Position numbers and translations under genes: made by a program. From positions 1-64,000 of the forward strand of contig JAEUKI010000039.1 of assembly GCA_016793325.1 (NCBI GenBank): DNA of 64,000 bases. Direction: 5' to 3'. This document shows, piece after piece, positions 61,516 to 64,000 of the stretch (the stretch's first letter is position 1; every line of letters begins with the position of its first letter). Under the pieces are notes generated by a model. The model did not search any database, had not been told where the DNA came from, and saw only the letters and a list, made by a program, of their open reading frames with translations. This DNA is from Myxococcales bacterium (GTDB taxonomy: Bacteria; Myxococcota_A; Polyangia; Polyangiales; Ga0077539).

Positions 61516-61938
61516 CTACTCGCGCTCGTCGGCGATCGCGCGAGACACCACGCGCGCGACCGCGTCGGTGACGGCGTACTCAGCGAGGTCGTACGCGGCG
61601 ACCCACGCCACTTCGCTCGCGTCGTCGCCCGCGCGGAGCTCACCGCCCACCACGCGACACTCGTAGTCGAGGATCACGTAGTGCACCGGCTGCTCTCCGC
61701 GCTGAACGATCTCGATCACCTCGAGCAAGCGCCCGACGGACACGTCGAGCCCGCACTCTTCGCGGATTTCGCGCGCGAGCGCGTCGTGGAGCGACTCGCC
61801 GAACTCGACCTTTCCGCCGGGGAGAGACCACTGGCCGACGCGCGGCGGCTGCGAGCGTCGCGCGAGGACGACGTACGGTCCGTCCGCGCGCTGATCGATG
61901 ACCACCGCGCCCACAGCCAACCGCGGACGATCGCTCAA
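61516..61938 (-). CDS. Nudix hydrolase
   Basis: 140 residues from a TTG whose bases overlap the upstream glycosyltransferase stop (TTGA); a GTG twelve codons in is an alternative. The Nudix box is intact: GGKVEFGESLHDALAREIRE, then ECG. 'VVLARRSQPPRVGQWSLPGG' precedes it, a wording typical of ADP-ribose/8-oxo-dGTP-type pyrophosphatases. It hydrolyses a nucleoside diphosphate linked to some moiety X; X is not determined. The long open frame upstream is a shadow. Confidence 0.88.
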   Translation of the reverse strand: MSDRPRLAVGAVVIDQRADGPYVVLARRSQPPRVGQWSLPGGKVEFGESLHDALAREIREECGLDVSVGRLLEVIEIVQRGEQPVHYVILDYECRVVGGELRAGDDASEVAWVAAYDLAEYAVTDAVARVVSRAIADERE

Positions 61939-63851
61939 GGCTGCCGCCCCTCGCCGCGCAATCGCGGGTTTTCGTAGACGGACACGATCGGAACGCCGTC
62001 GTGCGTGACCACGTGCGACAGCCGCGCTTGCCCGTAGCCGACCCAGATCTGCGCGTCGACCTCCATCATGTGCAGCTCGTGATGGACGATCGAGTAGTCC
62101 GCGGGAGCGACCTCCCACACGACGCGGATGTCGTTTCGGAAGCGACCGTCGCTCTGCATCATCTCCCACGACGGCCACGCGGTGTCGTGGATGAACACCG
62201 AGCCGTTGGGCGGGACCTTCTCGTTGAAATACGCGGTGAGCGAGCCAGTGGTGAAGCCCCAGAACTGCCGGTTCATTCCGTAGTCCGCAGCGCCAGGGGT
62301 CCCGCCCGCGAGGGGCGTGTACTGAGAGAGTCCGAACGGGTGCGAGTGCGCGGTCTGCACGACGCTCGAGGCGAGCAGCAACGACGCCATCGCGCTCCAC
62401 CCGAGCCACGCGGGTCGAACGCGATCCGCGAGCACCTTCTCGAACGCGCGCGCCGTCACCTCGAAGCCAGCGCCCGCGAAGAGCACGAGAAACGGGTACG
62501 CCGTGAACCAGTGCTTGGTCCCGCCGAAGATGGGCGTGTTGGGCTTGAGCCAGAGCGCGAGGATCGCGTAGCCCGCGCCGAAGAAGAGCACGTCGGTCCC
62601 GAGCGGATCGTCCGTGTCGCGAGGCTTGTGAAATTCGTGTGCTTTTTTCAAGACGCCGGTCGGCGGGATCAACCACGCCAACGGAGCGCTCTGTCGAAGC
62701 AGCGCGGGGACGCGCGACGCGAAGCCCACGAAGAAGAGCACCAGCGTCACCGCGGGCACGGTGAACGCGATCATCGCGTACGGATACGACCTGGGAAACG
62801 GCGGGCGGAAGTAGTTATGCCCGAAGAACTCCATGTTGTAGAACGGGTGGTTCCAGTGGAAGCCGAGGTACTCACCGAGGCGCCCTGGACGTCCGCCCTC
62901 GCCCATCAAGAAGTCGAACCACATCCAGGGCCACAGGGCGATGAACGTCGCGATGCCGAGCGTGAGCATCGAGAGCACGGCGACGGGCGCGCTGAACCCG
63001 CCCTTCTTCGAGCTGTCGCCGACGTGCCGTCCGCGCACGACGAACCAGTGGATCAAGAAGACCACGGGCAACATGAAGCAGTTGAACTTCACGTTGAGCG
63101 CGAAGCCCCAGGCGATGCCCGTGAGCAACCCCCAGCCGATCGCCCAGGTGTTCGTCTCGTCGATCGAGCGCCAGTAGCAGTAGACGACGAGCGTCCACCA
63201 GAAGGTCACGGGCACGTCGAAGCAATCGAGGTGCGAGTGATAAAAGATGCGCGGGATGAACGCGAACGACAGCGCCGCCACGAGCCCCGCGCGTCGCGAA
63301 TACGCGCGCGTGCCCATGATGTAGATCAGCCACAGCGCGAGGCCGCCCATCACCATGCCCGGGAAGCGCATCGCGGTTCCCGCTTCGGCAAAGAGCTTGT
63401 GCTTCACGAAGAGGTACTTCCACGAGAGCGCGAACAGGCTCTTCATGAGCGCTGGGTGCTCGTGGTTGACGTTCCAAAACGCGTCGACGTTGGGGCGCTG
63501 AATGGCCTCGCGCCAATTGGTCGCCGCGAGGTCGAACCACCGCGCGTACGAGCGCGCCGCGTCGAAGTAGAAGCCCTCGTCTCGCGCGTATCCGAGGTTG
63601 CGCGTCGTCTTGATGAGCAAGACGACATAGAGCGCGCAGAGCGCGAAGCCGAGGAGGTGATCGAGCCAGTACGGCGTCGACTTCTCGCGCCAATCCCAGC
63701 GCGCGAAGAGCCCCTTCGCGCCGGCGGGTTCAGCGCCGGGCGTCGTCGATTTGCTAGGCGATTTGCCAGCGGATTCGCTCGAGCTCGCGCTCGCGGCAGG
63801 CGCTTCGGCGTCGCTCGTCTCGGTGCTCTTCGGGGTCTCCGCGTCGCTCAT
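61935..63851 (-). CDS. GT-C-type (GT39/ArnT-like) membrane glycosyltransferase
   Basis: 638 residues from ATG 63851. The first 55 residues are a Ser/Ala/Glu-rich cytoplasmic tail. About ten or more membrane helices follow. The first periplasmic loop has the acidic catalytic-site motif YARDEGFYFDAARSY (Asp91-Glu92), as in PMT/ArnT glycosyltransferases that use polyprenyl-phosphate sugars. A further loop motif is 'HEHPALMKSLF', and 'HSHLDCFDVP' is a His/Asp-rich loop. The acceptor (protein, lipid A or polymer) is not known. It overlaps the genes on both sides (ATGA upstream, TTGA downstream). Confidence 0.88.
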   Translation of the reverse strand: MSDAETPKSTETSDAEAPAASASSSESAGKSPSKSTTPGAEPAGAKGLFARWDWREKSTPYWLDHLLGFALCALYVVLLIKTTRNLGYARDEGFYFDAARSYARWFDLAATNWREAIQRPNVDAFWNVNHEHPALMKSLFALSWKYLFVKHKLFAEAGTAMRFPGMVMGGLALWLIYIMGTRAYSRRAGLVAALSFAFIPRIFYHSHLDCFDVPVTFWWTLVVYCYWRSIDETNTWAIGWGLLTGIAWGFALNVKFNCFMLPVVFLIHWFVVRGRHVGDSSKKGGFSAPVAVLSMLTLGIATFIALWPWMWFDFLMGEGGRPGRLGEYLGFHWNHPFYNMEFFGHNYFRPPFPRSYPYAMIAFTVPAVTLVLFFVGFASRVPALLRQSAPLAWLIPPTGVLKKAHEFHKPRDTDDPLGTDVLFFGAGYAILALWLKPNTPIFGGTKHWFTAYPFLVLFAGAGFEVTARAFEKVLADRVRPAWLGWSAMASLLLASSVVQTAHSHPFGLSQYTPLAGGTPGAADYGMNRQFWGFTTGSLTAYFNEKVPPNGSVFIHDTAWPSWEMMQSDGRFRNDIRVVWEVAPADYSIVHHELHMMEVDAQIWVGYGQARLSHVVTHDGVPIVSVYENPRLRGEGRQP

Positions 63852-64000
63852 CGCACGTCTCCGGTGAAGCAGTAGTGCGCGGCGCGCGCGGCGGGCATCG
63901 TGGCTTCGAAGGTCACTTGCTGGGTGGTCCCTCGAAAGGCGCGCGTGTCGAAGCGAAAGTTCTTCCACCCTTCGCCGTCTTGGTGAACGTCGCGCCCCAC
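63848..64000 (-). CDS. C-terminal end of a gene running off the window (unknown product)
   Basis: Fifty codons are open from the window edge to a TGA that overlaps the ATG of the glycosyltransferase gene (ATGA). The visible residues include 'GWKNFRFDTRAFRGTTQQVT', then 'FEATMPAARAAHYCFTGDV'. This reads as a beta-rich domain end, typical of an exported protein, but no family can be named. The overlap shows cotranslation with the glycosyltransferase. Confidence 0.6.
   Translation of the reverse strand: MGRDVHQDGEGWKNFRFDTRAFRGTTQQVTFEATMPAARAAHYCFTGDVR

Noticed and set aside
1..64000. tRNA, rRNA, CRISPR array, prophage, RiPP or NRPS/PKS cluster
   Set aside because: No cloverleaf, rRNA segment, direct-repeat/spacer array, phage structural gene or modular synthase sequence was recognised on either strand. 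This was a reading-level check only.

Overview
The window is GC-rich chromosomal DNA from a Gram-negative bacterium that is very probably a myxobacterium-like member of the Myxococcota (Polyangiales/Sandaracinaceae type). This is inferred from gene content, not from any marker search. The signs are three eukaryote-type Ser/Thr kinases (one fused to an ATPase/TPR module), many lipoproteins whose mature N-termini are runs of Asp/Ala/Gly ('DAG', 'DSGV'), zinc-ribbon proteins with long Pro/Ala linkers, a secreted DUF2252-type protein, an FHA-GGDEF protein, and very high G+C at third codon positions. That third-position bias also produces many long antisense shadow frames. Genes are packed tightly. 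Eleven adjacent pairs overlap through an NTGA stop/start.

Layout. 1-970: the end of an IS630-type transposase and an orphan lipoprotein, looser in composition than the rest. 973-5568 (+): a zinc-ribbon membrane protein, then an MlaF-like ATPase, an MCE (MlaD-like) protein and a TPR envelope protein; no MlaE permease is visible. 5573-11293 (-): a LysM/M15-type peptidase, a Ser/Thr kinase, two small unknowns, a QueD homologue that has lost its zinc histidines, an Xaa-Pro aminopeptidase and a CysQ-like phosphatase. 11367-14078 (+): a SulP anion permease and NudC. 14087-15505 (-): a metallophosphoesterase. 15756-17477 (+): a Tat-exported PhoD-type phosphatase. 18396-23181 (+): a DUF2252 lipoprotein coupled to a barrel protein, then two Asp-rich lipoproteins. 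23187-30331 (-): a GMC oxidoreductase with a four-Cys cluster, a 1331-residue kinase-ATPase-TPR protein and a metallo-beta-lactamase fold hydrolase.

30366-34548 (+) is a sugar-type ABC importer in which the binding protein and first permease are one polypeptide. 34553-38628 holds a secreted unknown, two SDR epimerase-type enzymes (one like SDR threonine dehydrogenase) separated by a striking inverted repeat, and a Skp/OmpH-like chaperone. 38710-49194 (-) holds a HELAH lipoprotein, a barrel-like lipoprotein, a Tat lipoprotein esterase, a LytS/LytTR two-component pair, an S9 peptidase and two M16-fold proteins that both lack the zinc motif. 49223-54427 (+) holds an FHA-GGDEF protein, a 1288-residue zinc-ribbon/TPR protein and a small membrane protein. 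54638-56569 is dnaK, followed by a strong hairpin terminator. 56991-61511 (+) is a four-gene coupled unit: kinase, TPR/PEGA-like protein, lipoprotein, membrane protein. 61516-64000 (-) holds a Nudix hydrolase, a GT-C glycosyltransferase and the end of another gene.

No rRNA, tRNA, CRISPR array, prophage or biosynthetic gene cluster was recognised. The most unusual items are the QueD homologue without metal ligands, the binding-protein/permease fusion, the paired non-catalytic M16 proteins, the kinase with a Ser-rich insert inside its catalytic domain, and the inverted repeat at 36159-36434. I did not find a clearly new multi-gene system.
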